A stretch of 42,113 nt of DNA, taken from positions 1 through 42,113 of the forward strand of contig JAJONO010000040.1 in assembly GCA_021323535.1 (NCBI GenBank), in the 5' to 3' direction. Under the pieces are notes generated by a model, which was not told where the DNA came from, did no database searches, and was given only the letters and a program-made list of their open reading frames with translations. Both the position numbers and the translations under genes were made by a program. Positions 8,888 through 16,861 of this stretch are shown piece by piece (within the stretch, counting starts at the first letter, position 1; each line of letters opens with the position of its first letter). This DNA comes from Bacteroidota bacterium. Lineage in GTDB: Bacteria; Bacteroidota; Bacteroidia; B-17B0; Aurantibacillaceae.

Positions 8888-10423
8888 TCACTTTAGGTTA
8901 TTTACATCAATAACAAACAACTGTTTTCCATCTGCAAAATAAATTCTGTCTTTTAAAACAACTGCGGGTTCTCCGGTAGTAAAGGTGTGAAGCAATTCGA
9001 AGTTTTCGCTGACAAGGATCGTTTTATTTTTCTGCGAAAGTAATTTCTTTCCACCCATCGTTTTATTGATCTTATACAACTCCGTGAAATGGTATTCGTA
9101 TTCAATACCACCCTTGTCCATCCCAAATACCTTTCCATGATCGGTTTTAAAATAAACCACATTATCATTGATAAAATTCAATGAAACGTAATATCCTTCT
9201 TTCTCTACGTAATAATCGTTTCCATTTATAAACTCGAGTAATCTTCCGAATTTAGGTTCGTAAAGATTCAGGATCGGATTGACTCTTGCTTCTTCATTCA
9301 CTTCCATTACAAGACTCTTATCACCTATGAGAATCGTGTTTTTGAATACAGTAACATCGGTAAGACTTCCCGAAAATTCATCATTCATATTGAGCGTAAC
9401 TGAGCCACTATGCTTATTGAACGCCATCACAAAAGGCTTGCCGCATAAAACAGTATTATCGTTGTATTGCGCCACGCCAAGGTTAACAAGCACAATGTTA
9501 TCTTTGATCTCCTGCAAAATACAACGTGAGACCGGGTACTTCGATAACTCTGACTGCCAAAGTAATTTCCCGGTTTTATCCAAGGCAATGATCCTGTCTT
9601 TCGCGGCAAAATAAATTGCATTGCTGCCAATTAAAATGGAAGAAGAGATCTGGGTGATCTTATTTTCTTCTTTCGACGTAATTATACCTTCATGATTTTT
9701 GTCATACGTGTTTTTATTGAAGGCGGAATACGTAAGCGGTTTATCTGTTTTTACAAATGTAGTTAAGGGATACGACCACACTAATCCTTTATGAATATTC
9801 ACGGCATGTAATCCACCAGCGGCAATAAGAATGGTGCTGTCGTTTAAATGAGCTACGTCGTTCCAGTCGCTGGCCCCGGTAACGGGAGCCGACCAGATAA
9901 CTGCTCCATCTCCAAGCTGAATACAACTTAACGCTGTTTCTGTTCCCGATTTAATTGCAGGGTTGTATGTTAAGCCCGAATTATTTTTTTCGATGGTATA
10001 AATAATTTTAGAAGGAAATTCTACCTGTTCATACCCAAGAGTTTTATTGAATCTGCTTGAACGTTTATCATTCGACAGGATCAGGTGTTCACCGGAAAGT
10101 TGAATATCGAGCTTTGTATCTTCAAGTAAACAACAGGCCGAATCATTTTGTTTAATCGTAAGATGAAAGCCTTTATTGGTATAGGATTTTCCGCTCGCGT
10201 CTTTCTGCCTTGTGCTTACAATAAGATTTCCGGTTGATGAATCTGCCGCCATTTTATAAACGGGGTGACTAAAACTAAAGGTCTTTGCAGAAAGGGTATT
10301 AATACTGATTGCCGAAGTTCCAATTGGCGTGTTGTACGTTTTGTAATAATTCACCGCGCTCTGTTGGAAGAGCTGAAGTGATACTAAACATAACAAAATG
10401 CAAAACGTATTTTTCATTCTCAT
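8888..10423 (-). CDS. Secreted PQQ-like beta-propeller protein of unknown function
   Basis: The start is set at the ATG at 10423 (511 residues; ATG 10417 is an alternative). A longer form from a TTG at 10447 is ruled out because that TTG lies inside a perfect TATCTTTG promoter box. The N-terminus is a signal peptide (MKNTFCILLCLVSLQLF). The body contains repeated blade-like strings such as IIALDKTGKLLWQSEL, VFGMDKGGIEYEY and LVMEVNEEARV, typical of PQQ/quinoprotein-like or WD-like propellers. No catalytic motif is seen. It is probably a periplasmic or surface-exposed binding or scaffold protein. It is transcribed on its own after a hairpin that follows the SpoIIE gene. The 362-residue protein at 22436 has a similar general design. 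Confidence 0.85.
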   Translation of the reverse strand: MRMKNTFCILLCLVSLQLFQQSAVNYYKTYNTPIGTSAISINTLSAKTFSFSHPVYKMAADSSTGNLIVSTRQKDASGKSYTNKGFHLTIKQNDSACCLLEDTKLDIQLSGEHLILSNDKRSSRFNKTLGYEQVEFPSKIIYTIEKNNSGLTYNPAIKSGTETALSCIQLGDGAVIWSAPVTGASDWNDVAHLNDSTILIAAGGLHAVNIHKGLVWSYPLTTFVKTDKPLTYSAFNKNTYDKNHEGIITSKEENKITQISSSILIGSNAIYFAAKDRIIALDKTGKLLWQSELSKYPVSRCILQEIKDNIVLVNLGVAQYNDNTVLCGKPFVMAFNKHSGSVTLNMNDEFSGSLTDVTVFKNTILIGDKSLVMEVNEEARVNPILNLYEPKFGRLLEFINGNDYYVEKEGYYVSLNFINDNVVYFKTDHGKVFGMDKGGIEYEYHFTELYKINKTMGGKKLLSQKNKTILVSENFELLHTFTTGEPAVVLKDRIYFADGKQLFVIDVNNLK

Positions 10424-10444
10424 GGGCTTATCCGATTGGGGCCG

Positions 10445-10452
10445 CAAAGATA
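10445..10452 (-). promoter_or_regulatory. TAnnTTTG promoter box for the propeller gene
   Basis: The minus strand reads TATCTTTG, an exact -7 box match, ending 21 bases before the ATG at 10423. It overlaps the alternative TTG start at 10447 and so excludes it. I saw no clear -33 box. Confidence 0.5.
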
Positions 10453-10461
10453 CTCTAAAAT

Positions 10462-10484
10462 TCAGGACTTTGGCGAAGTCCTGA
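10462..10484 (-). terminator. Perfect 9-bp hairpin after the SpoIIE gene
   Basis: TCAGGACTT and AAGTCCTGA form a perfect 9-base-pair stem with the 5-base loop TGGCG. It sits 17 bases past the stop of the phosphatase gene and just upstream of the next promoter. On the minus strand it is followed only by ATTTTAG, so it is a weak terminator or a different RNA structure. Confidence 0.5.
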
Positions 10485-10501
10485 GCAAATACTGGAGGAG
10501 A

Positions 10502-12283
10502 TCAGAACTTCACACCAATCACAAGCACATCGTCAACCTGTTCCTGGTCGCCCTGCCAGGTGGTAAGTGTAGTGTCGAGTCTTTGTTTTTGTTCGGCAGG
10601 ATCGAGTGTTGAAATTTCGGTAAGAAGTTTGCGGAAATTACCAACCATGAATTTTTTTCCTCTTGGTCCGCCAAATTGATCGGCATAACCATCACTGAAA
10701 ACAAATACCTGGTCACCTTTTTCCATTTTCAATGTATTGTTATCGAAATTGGATTTCTCGCCAACGAAAGCGCCGATAGGGAATTTATTTGCCTTATGTT
10801 CAACAAGTGTTCCGTTTCTCACGATATACAAAGGATTAAACGCGCCGGCGAATTGCAGTTCCAGCGTATCGTAATTGATACAGCAGAGGGTCATGTCCAT
10901 TCCATCTTTTGTTTCTTTACCCGACTTATCTGCATGAAGCGTATTCACAACACCCTCACGCAATCTATCCATGATCTCAGAAGGTTTTACAATGTCGGTA
11001 TTGTTGATAATGTCTTTCAGAATATTATGTCCCACAAGGCTCATAAACGCACCGGGAACACCGTGGCCGGTACAATCTACAGCTGCGAAGTAAACAAGGT
11101 TTCCTTTTTTCTCTATCCAGTAAAAATCACCGCTTACAATATCTTTTGGTTTATAAAGCACAAAAGATTTAGGTAATACCTGCGCGATAAAATTAGCCGG
11201 AGGAAGAATGGCTTCCTGGATACGTTTCGCATAGTGAATACTATCTGTTACCTGTTTATAGAGAATTTCAAGTTCTTCATTTTTATTTTCGATCTCCTCT
11301 TTTTGTCTGACAACTTCCTCGGTACGTTCAATTACTTTTTGTTCGAGCTCACGTTCGTTCTTAGCAAGATCGTCACGCATTTTAATGAGAGCATGTCCTA
11401 ACGAATCGTCTTTGCTTAAAGGTGTGTATACCGCGTCAAAATCACCGGAACCTGTTTGTTTGGCAAATTCAGTTGTCTGCTGCATGGATTGTATGAGTTC
11501 ATTCAGCGCTGTTCCCATTTCACCGATCTCATCGTTAGAGGCGCGGATGCGTTCTTTAGGAAGAATACCAAGACCCATGGACAATAACATTTTTTTCAGC
11601 TTCTGGATCGGGCGTGTAATCGACTGGGTAGTTAATAACGCGATGAGAATACCACCAACAACAAGCGCGAAGCCAACGATCTGTACAAAGCGGTTCAGAA
11701 AATTAAATTTCTGAAACATTTCTTTTTTTACAGTTTCCGCGTGAACCTGTTTTGAAGCAATGAGTACATTCAGTTTCTGGTAGATCTTTTTGATGTTTAC
11801 CTCGGAATCTTCGTAAGGTAAACGCGCTAACATAAAAATGTTCGGATCCTCGTAAGCCTCAGTAGAGCTTAACTGGCTCATGATCTCATTCTGGTAACTC
11901 CTGAAAAGAGATTCAATTCTTCCGAAAATAACTTTAAGCTGACTTCTTTCATCCACGGTCCATGTCTGGGACAAATTCATTAGCGAATTTTTCTGTTTCG
12001 GATATTCCACCGAAATAATATTTTTGAGTTCTTCGCGGAATTCAATGTCGTTAAAGCTTTTATTGTAGAACCACTTCGAAATATCGGTGTGTGATCGCTG
12101 AAGTAAAAGGTTGAGTTCTTTTAGTTCGGCTACACTTGGTGTAACCTGGCCCACTACTATTTCGGTGCGTTGTTTACTTTTTGATACGGTAACTACGGTG
12201 AGAATAAAAGCCACCATAGTGAGGAGAATGAAACCGCCGAAACCAAAACCGATTCTCCTGCCTATTGTAAATCTATAAGCCAT
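10502..12283 (-). CDS. Membrane HAMP-coiled-coil SpoIIE/PP2C-type serine phosphatase
   Basis: The protein has 593 residues. A first membrane helix lies at about 14-36 and a mostly helical extracytoplasmic sensor (four-helix-bundle-like) at about 40-195. A second membrane helix follows at 199-219, then a HAMP linker (220-275), a coiled coil (300-348) and a C-terminal SpoIIE/RsbU-type PP2C phosphatase domain (355-593). Metal-binding aspartates are visible in DIVSGDFYW, AVDCTGHGVPGAFMS, FSDGYADQ and the final VDDVLVIG. Such enzymes dephosphorylate anti-sigma antagonists or similar proteins in partner-switching pathways. The gene follows the TPR gene with a 2-base gap in the YfiR-TPR-phosphatase operon, which suggests that the periplasmic YfiR-like and TPR proteins modulate its sensor domain. 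The downstream target is unknown. Confidence 0.92.
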   Translation of the reverse strand: MAYRFTIGRRIGFGFGGFILLTMVAFILTVVTVSKSKQRTEIVVGQVTPSVAELKELNLLLQRSHTDISKWFYNKSFNDIEFREELKNIISVEYPKQKNSLMNLSQTWTVDERSQLKVIFGRIESLFRSYQNEIMSQLSSTEAYEDPNIFMLARLPYEDSEVNIKKIYQKLNVLIASKQVHAETVKKEMFQKFNFLNRFVQIVGFALVVGGILIALLTTQSITRPIQKLKKMLLSMGLGILPKERIRASNDEIGEMGTALNELIQSMQQTTEFAKQTGSGDFDAVYTPLSKDDSLGHALIKMRDDLAKNERELEQKVIERTEEVVRQKEEIENKNEELEILYKQVTDSIHYAKRIQEAILPPANFIAQVLPKSFVLYKPKDIVSGDFYWIEKKGNLVYFAAVDCTGHGVPGAFMSLVGHNILKDIINNTDIVKPSEIMDRLREGVVNTLHADKSGKETKDGMDMTLCCINYDTLELQFAGAFNPLYIVRNGTLVEHKANKFPIGAFVGEKSNFDNNTLKMEKGDQVFVFSDGYADQFGGPRGKKFMVGNFRKLLTEISTLDPAEQKQRLDTTLTTWQGDQEQVDDVLVIGVKF

Positions 12284-12285
12284 GG

Positions 12286-13188
12286 CTAATCCAGTTTAAT
12301 ATTTAACTCCTTACACTTTTTGAGAAACTCGTCTTGTTTTGCAGCATCGTTCATCATGCGGTAGATGTAGTAAAGAGCAAGTACCGCTTTTTCGTTTTTA
12401 GGTTCTTTCTTATAAACTTTAAAAATGAATTGTTCCGACTGTTTTGCCAGTTTCACAATATTTTCCTGGATGGCGTCTATCTGTGAAAGATCGGCGCCAT
12501 AGTCGAGTGATTTAGCAAGATTGATCCCCTGGTTAAGATACATCAATCCCATGTTCATGTTTGCAGGTGTATTATCGGGCTGCAGGTCGAACACTTTCAG
12601 AAAAGCTAATTTGGCAACTTCCTGTGCTTTTTCGTTCTTATTGTCTTTGTTGAAAATATCCGAGAATACGCTTCCTACAGCGTTGTAGTATTCAATATCC
12701 CTTGAAGCAAAATTGGTATCAGGTTTCGCGATCATGAAAAGTTCTTTGCATTTATTATAAGCGAAAGCGCTTCGTTTATCGTTGATAGAATCCTGGAGTA
12801 ATGTTTTAGCGATGTTGTAGTAATGTGTGGAAAGGCTGACAAGCAGTCTGCGGTTATTGTTCATGTAATCCGCATCAGGTTTTAACGCGTTTGACACTTG
12901 AAGAGAAGAAACGATGGTATCGCGGAGAGGTGAATTCAGTTTCGTTTTATCGCCGCGTTTATATATCTCAAAATAAATGTAGGCACGGGTGGTCCAGCTC
13001 ACAAAATCTCCTTTTGTCTCCGGGTGTTGTATAACGCTATCGATAGCCGCTTGTGCCAGGTCGGGGGTACGTGCCTGCAGCAATTGCTGGGCCCGGTTAA
13101 GCCTGTCTATCTGCGCAAAACCACTTATCCCCCATGTTACCATGAGGCCGAGGAAGAGGTTTTTTACTATGTAGCGCAAGTTGTTCAT
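12286..13188 (-). CDS. Secreted TPR-like protein
   Basis: This encodes 300 residues with a signal peptide (about 1-25, ending GFAQ). The rest is helical, with tetratricopeptide-like units: the pairs around RAQQLLQARTPDLAQAAID, ALKPDADYMNNNRRL, LFMIAKPDTNFASRDIEYYN, VFDLQPDNTPANMNMGLMYL and KEPKNEKAVLALYYIYRMM. It should lie in the periplasm or on the outer membrane and act as a protein-protein adaptor. It sits between the YfiR-like gene (12-base gap) and the HAMP-SpoIIE gene (2-base gap), so it probably belongs to the same signalling system. No enzymatic motif is seen. Confidence 0.85.
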   Translation of the reverse strand: MNNLRYIVKNLFLGLMVTWGISGFAQIDRLNRAQQLLQARTPDLAQAAIDSVIQHPETKGDFVSWTTRAYIYFEIYKRGDKTKLNSPLRDTIVSSLQVSNALKPDADYMNNNRRLLVSLSTHYYNIAKTLLQDSINDKRSAFAYNKCKELFMIAKPDTNFASRDIEYYNAVGSVFSDIFNKDNKNEKAQEVAKLAFLKVFDLQPDNTPANMNMGLMYLNQGINLAKSLDYGADLSQIDAIQENIVKLAKQSEQFIFKVYKKEPKNEKAVLALYYIYRMMNDAAKQDEFLKKCKELNIKLD

Positions 13189-13200
13189 CTTACTGTTTTT

Positions 13201-13701
13201 TTAATCAACGTTTATTGCTAGTGCCTTAAAGTCATCATTTGTTTTTAATCCCGCTTTCACGGCGTTATTTTTACTGTATTCAAATTTCAGTTTGTTCTCT
13301 ACAATTAAGAAGTTAATGCTTGAGCCCGATTTGCAGGCGTTTGCGTTCTCAGCTACAAGAAGCGTTCCTTTGCTTTTGTTTTTAGATGCCACGTCTTTCA
13401 CCGCAGATGAAACATCCGGTAACAGGTAAATGATCTGCGAACTAATGGAAGGATCGAATGTGGCCGAGTTTTTCACCTCAATATCCTGGGCGCCTACTTT
13501 CTTTTTGGAAGCCAGCGTCTTTAACTCGTTAATAAGATTATCGTTCTTACCAACAATGTACACAATAAAGTTTCCGGTCTTTTTTTTATCGGGCCATTCG
13601 AAGTAGCGTGTAAAGTTGTAGAGGAACACCGCCTTAATCTTAGCGTTGGTATCAAAGTTACTTGGCTGTTGGAATCGTAACGACAACAGGCACAGTACCA
13701 A
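13201..13701 (-). CDS. YfiR family (DUF4154) periplasmic protein
   Basis: This encodes about 166 residues. The features KAVFLYNFTRYFEWP near the N-terminus and INFLIVENKLKFEYSKNNAVKAGL near the C-terminus are typical of the YfiR/DUF4154 family. In Pseudomonas, YfiR is a periplasmic inhibitor of the membrane diguanylate cyclase YfiN; here no GGDEF protein is present and the operon instead encodes a HAMP-SpoIIE phosphatase. The start is uncertain: the listed TTG at 13701 leaves a short signal peptide (MVLCLLSLRF). The frame is open for 12 more codons, and a CTG at 13728 would give the better leader LKRGHKYLLLVLCLLSLRF. No ATG or GTG is available. A promoter lies at 13749-13778. It is the first gene of a three-gene operon. 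Confidence 0.85.
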   Translation of the reverse strand: MVLCLLSLRFQQPSNFDTNAKIKAVFLYNFTRYFEWPDKKKTGNFIVYIVGKNDNLINELKTLASKKKVGAQDIEVKNSATFDPSISSQIIYLLPDVSSAVKDVASKNKSKGTLLVAENANACKSGSSINFLIVENKLKFEYSKNNAVKAGLKTNDDFKALAINVD

Positions 13702-13748
13702 TAGCAGATATTTATGACCTCTTTTCAGTGCGAAATTTTCCTAATTTA

Positions 13749-13778
13749 CAAATATAGTATTTGCTTTTACAATGGCAA
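13749..13778 (-). promoter_or_regulatory. Bacteroidota-type promoter of the YfiR-TPR-SpoIIE operon
   Basis: On the minus strand TTG (13776-13778) is separated by 19 bases from TATATTTG (13749-13756), an exact -7 box. The leader to the start region at 13728-13701 is 20-50 bases. It lies in the 118-base divergent spacer shared with the ECF sigma factor gene. Confidence 0.55.
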
Positions 13779-13819
13779 TTATAGTTTATTTGGTAAATTA
13801 GCACTAAAATAAACCATAC

Positions 13820-14407
13820 TTGCTGGTTAACTCAAAATACAAAGACTATTCCGATAATGACCTGATTAACAAATTTTTAGAATCAGGTGATAATTCTTTT
13901 GTAGGAATACTGTATGAAAGGTATGGTCATCTCGTGCTTGGTTTATGCATTAAGTACCTCAAGAACAAAGACGAAGCACAGGATGCGGTGATTCAGATCT
14001 TCACCAATCTGATGAATGATCTGAAAAAGCATAAGATCGAGTTTTTCAAGAGCTGGCTGTATGTTTACAGCAAGAATTTCTGTCTTATGGAGCTCAGAAA
14101 ACGTCAAAGTACGTTAAAAAAAGAGCTGGAGTTAAAAGAAAATGTGCATCTGGTTATGGATTTTTCGGATCCGCAGCATCTCCATGAAAAAGAACAACAG
14201 ATTTCGGTTATGGAACGTGCACTGGAACAGTTGAACGGCGAGCAGAAACGCTGTATTGAGCTGTTTTACCTGAAGAATAAATCCTATAACGAGATCATTG
14301 AAATTACCGGCTATTCGAATAACGAGGTGAAGAGCCATATTCAGAACGGTAAGCGGAATTTAAAGTTAAAAATGGAAGCTATAATTAATGGAGGAACACA
14401 AACATAA
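13820..14407 (+). CDS. ECF-family RNA polymerase sigma factor
   Basis: This 195-residue sigma-70 family protein is of ECF type. Region 2 includes VLGLCIKYLKNKDEAQDAVIQIF, where the L-x-x-K-x-D-E-A-x-D-A pattern is the core-binding and -10 recognition helix. Region 4 includes LNGEQKRCIELFYLKNKSYNEIIEITGYSNNEVKSHIQNGKRNL, the usual helix-turn-helix. It starts at TTG 13820; no ATG is available between the upstream stop and the conserved core. Its last 20 bases overlap the next gene, an anti-sigma-like membrane protein, so the two are co-translated and probably form a regulatory pair. It is divergent from the YfiR operon and may share its control region. Confidence 0.92.
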   Translation: MLVNSKYKDYSDNDLINKFLESGDNSFVGILYERYGHLVLGLCIKYLKNKDEAQDAVIQIFTNLMNDLKKHKIEFFKSWLYVYSKNFCLMELRKRQSTLKKELELKENVHLVMDFSDPQHLHEKEQQISVMERALEQLNGEQKRCIELFYLKNKSYNEIIEITGYSNNEVKSHIQNGKRNLKLKMEAIINGGTQT

Positions 14408-15779
14408 TCATAAAGATTTTGAAGATCTTCTGCGAAACATGAAGACCGGCAAAACCGACAATCTCGACGATTTTGAACGCGAGGCATTGGAAGGTTTTGA
14501 CACGTTGGATTCGCAGGAAGAAGCTTTAAATACAAAAGCCGAATTGGATAAGAGGATCCATGCAGAGCTTTTTACTGAAGAAAAGCGGAGGCGCCCTGTA
14601 GCTTACTGGTTCGCGGCCGCCGGCTTGTTCCTTGTTATAGGATTGAGCGTACTTTTTGTAATGAACAATAAAGATTTAAAAGGCGATGCTGTTGCCGATA
14701 CCGGTAATAAAGAAACAAAAAGTCTTGAAGAAAAAGTGGCCCTCTCTGCTCCCGTTGAAGAAACTACGGTTACAAGTACCGACGAACGGAAAACCAATCA
14801 AACTGAAATTAAACCTGAAACCGGAAAAACAAAAAACATAAGTGATACAAAAGATCAGTCAGGTGATCTGAAAAGAGATGAAGATAAAAAAGAAGACGCG
14901 TCAAATTCCCGAATGATTACCGGAAAAGGACCAACACAAAGTCCCGAATTTAAAGCGAACCCAAACGCTCCAAAAGAAGACATCACTTTTTCTTCTTCAA
15001 GAAACGACGCTAAAACCACACCTGTTGTTGTAAATGGCGAGCTCGCTAAACAAGCCAGCGAAAGGGCCAACGATGAATCTAATGTAAAGGACGCTATGCT
15101 TGACGGATTAGCGGATAACAGAGAGAAAAAAGAAGAAGCTGAAAAAGCTCCAATGAAAGAAAGAGCCGTTTTAAAAATGCAGGAGAAGGTCTCGCAAAAA
15201 GACAAAGAGAGCGAGAGAGACGATTATAAAAAAGAAGCGAAAGCAAAAGAAAAACAGAGCCGTAAAAAATCTGCGGAAGAAACCAAATCTATGCCCGCGA
15301 GTTCTGTCCCTTCTGGGTACGCTGAAAACGAAAGTGATAAAGGCAAATATGATAAAGACGCAAACTCAACCATTGCCACAGGTTCCGCAACGAAACTTGA
15401 GAATACTGTCACAATAACAGAATCGGATGGAAAAAACAAAGTTGTGAATGGACAAGCCGAAACAGTGGCAGTCAACGGTGGTGTTGTTTACTGGAATGCT
15501 AACGAAAACCAGTGTTACTATGTGGGCGGAAAAGATCAGATGAGCAAAGACATCAGCGAAAAACTCATGGCAAAAAAAATTATTAAAAAGTTCGATGTTA
15601 TTCTAAGCATCAACGAAAAGAAAAAAGTCGAGAAAGTGTTTTATCTGAACGTTTACGACCTTACAAAAGATGAACAATCGAAGGTGACCGATGTTTTAAA
15701 ATCTCTGAACAAATTCGATTATCACATTCAGCCGAATACAAAAGGATTATCGGAGTATAAGTTGGAATACCGACCGTAA
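14388..15779 (+). CDS. Anti-sigma-like single-pass membrane protein with TonB-like C-terminal domain
   Basis: The protein has 463 residues and overlaps the sigma gene by 20 bases. Residues 1-68 are cytoplasmic and acidic, without a zinc-binding motif. A membrane helix spans about 70-92. Residues 100-340 form a long charged K/E/D/S-rich linker, presumed periplasmic. The final 100 residues contain CYYVGGKDQMSKDISEKL followed by beta-strand-like FDVILSINEKKKVEKVF and TDVLKSLNKF, which resembles the order of elements in a TonB C-terminal domain, though degenerate. The position after an ECF sigma factor and the topology suggest that it holds the sigma factor at the membrane; the TonB-like end could bind an outer-membrane receptor or envelope component. 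Both functions are inferred. Confidence 0.8.
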   Translation: MEEHKHNHKDFEDLLRNMKTGKTDNLDDFEREALEGFDTLDSQEEALNTKAELDKRIHAELFTEEKRRRPVAYWFAAAGLFLVIGLSVLFVMNNKDLKGDAVADTGNKETKSLEEKVALSAPVEETTVTSTDERKTNQTEIKPETGKTKNISDTKDQSGDLKRDEDKKEDASNSRMITGKGPTQSPEFKANPNAPKEDITFSSSRNDAKTTPVVVNGELAKQASERANDESNVKDAMLDGLADNREKKEEAEKAPMKERAVLKMQEKVSQKDKESERDDYKKEAKAKEKQSRKKSAEETKSMPASSVPSGYAENESDKGKYDKDANSTIATGSATKLENTVTITESDGKNKVVNGQAETVAVNGGVVYWNANENQCYYVGGKDQMSKDISEKLMAKKIIKKFDVILSINEKKKVEKVFYLNVYDLTKDEQSKVTDVLKSLNKFDYHIQPNTKGLSEYKLEYRP

Positions 15780-15785
15780 AATGAT

Positions 15786-15855
15786 AAATGTTGAATTTTG
15801 AGTGTTAAATGACATTATCATTCAACATTTATAATTTAAAATTCAACATTTTTTT
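15786..15855. terminator. Large inverted repeat between convergent genes, probable bidirectional terminator
   Basis: AAATGTTGAATTTT (15786-15799) and its exact reverse complement (15838-15851) form a 14-base-pair stem. A smaller imperfect hairpin (GTTAAATGA with TCATTCAAC) lies inside, giving a branched fold. A T run at 15849-15855 follows on the plus strand. It lies between the converging 463-residue gene and the methyltransferase gene. It resembles A/T-rich intergenic repeats known to me from other Bacteroidota. Confidence 0.6.
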
Positions 15856-15857
15856 CG

Positions 15858-16763
15858 CTATTGTTTTGTCAGAGTCCCCCAAACACCCAGCGGTAAATTC
15901 ACTCCGCTTTTCGCAGGTAAATACAATTCGCCGATTTCAAGTTCGCTTTTATGTTTTTGAGCAAAGGGCCTGAGAAGATTTTCAGGAACAAGCGCCGAGA
16001 ATCCTAAAGAATACGCATTCAGAATTAAAAGATGTTGTTCTGTGTTCACGATCTGGAGAACGCTCTCTATCATTTCGGCAATGTTGTCTTCCAGTTTCCA
16101 TTTTTCGCCATTTGGTCCGTGCCCGAAAGCGGGAGGGTCAAGAATAATTCCTTCGTATTTATTCCCACGACGCATTTCTTTCTTCACAAATTTGAGAGCG
16201 TCGTCTACCATCCACCGGATGTTATCCAGATTACTCTTCTGCATGTTTTCATTGGCCCAGGTCACCACCTGTTTAATGCTATCCACATGCGTTACATCGG
16301 CGCCTGCAGCTTTTGCAGCAATACTGGCTCCACCAGTGTAAGCAAAAAGATTTAAAAATTTCGGATTGTTTTTCTGACTTAAAAAAGAATAGATTTTATC
16401 CCAATTCACAGCCTGTTCTGGAAAAACGCCAACGTGTTTAAATGCTGTTAAACCGAGACGAAATACGAGCTCCTGTTTTTTGTTTTTTGTTTTTTGTTTC
16501 TCATCATGTAAATCGAGTGGGTATGCGATCGTCCACTGATCCGGCATTTGCTTCAGTTTTTTCCAATCGCCACTTGAGCTGGATTTAGGGACAAATTTTA
16601 CATGAGCCATCTTTTCCCATTCCGCAAGGGAATAGATCTTTGGCCAAACCGCCTGTGGTTCGGGCCTTATGGTAATATACTTTCCAAAGCGCTCCAACTT
16701 TTCGAAGTCGCCGCAATCGATGAGTTCATAATCGTTCCAGTTTTGAGGGCTAAGTAATTTCAT
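15858..16763 (-). CDS. Class I SAM-dependent methyltransferase, RlmI/RlmK-like
   Basis: This encodes 301 residues. The C-terminal half has the Rossmann methyltransferase motif FLNLFAYTGGASIAAKAAGA (SAM binding), the acidic end of strand 2 in VTHVDS, and LDPPAFGHGPNGEKW, the DPP catalytic motif of the RlmI/RsmL-like RNA methyltransferases. The N-terminal half lacks a recognisable PUA domain, unlike Escherichia coli RlmI. It probably methylates a base in 23S rRNA, but the site cannot be read from sequence. An AAAAAAC heptamer is repeated three times within the coding strand at 16475-16499, encoding a lysine-rich loop (EKQKTKNKKQ). It is monocistronic and convergent with the anti-sigma gene. Confidence 0.88.
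   Translation of the reverse strand: MKLLSPQNWNDYELIDCGDFEKLERFGKYITIRPEPQAVWPKIYSLAEWEKMAHVKFVPKSSSSGDWKKLKQMPDQWTIAYPLDLHDEKQKTKNKKQELVFRLGLTAFKHVGVFPEQAVNWDKIYSFLSQKNNPKFLNLFAYTGGASIAAKAAGADVTHVDSIKQVVTWANENMQKSNLDNIRWMVDDALKFVKKEMRRGNKYEGIILDPPAFGHGPNGEKWKLEDNIAEMIESVLQIVNTEQHLLILNAYSLGFSALVPENLLRPFAQKHKSELEIGELYLPAKSGVNLPLGVWGTLTKQ
16475..16499 (-). repeat. Intragenic heptanucleotide tandem repeat (3.5 copies)
   Basis: The plus strand reads GTTTTTT three times followed by GTTT (coding strand AAAAAAC). The unit is not a multiple of three, so gain or loss of one copy would shift the methyltransferase frame. It is currently in frame. Confidence 0.85.
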
Positions 16764-16861
16764 TGCGTAAAATTAATCTTTATTATTACAATGTTAAAAA
16801 CTTAATCGTTTAACAGGTTCATTCCATTTCCTAAACAGATACTTTAGAGCAAATTTTTACT

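Noticed and set aside
10424-10447. TTG start giving a 519-residue propeller protein
   Set aside because: The TTG is inside an exact TATCTTTG promoter box and the signal peptide begins at 10423 or 10417.
10676-11176. Plus-strand frame of 166 residues
   Set aside because: It is the antisense shadow of the SpoIIE phosphatase domain, whose metal-binding motifs are intact on the minus strand.
14855-15475. Serine/alanine-rich minus-strand frames of 116 and 83 residues
   Set aside because: They are antisense to the Lys/Glu-rich linker of the anti-sigma-like protein; such codons read backwards as Ser, Phe and Leu.
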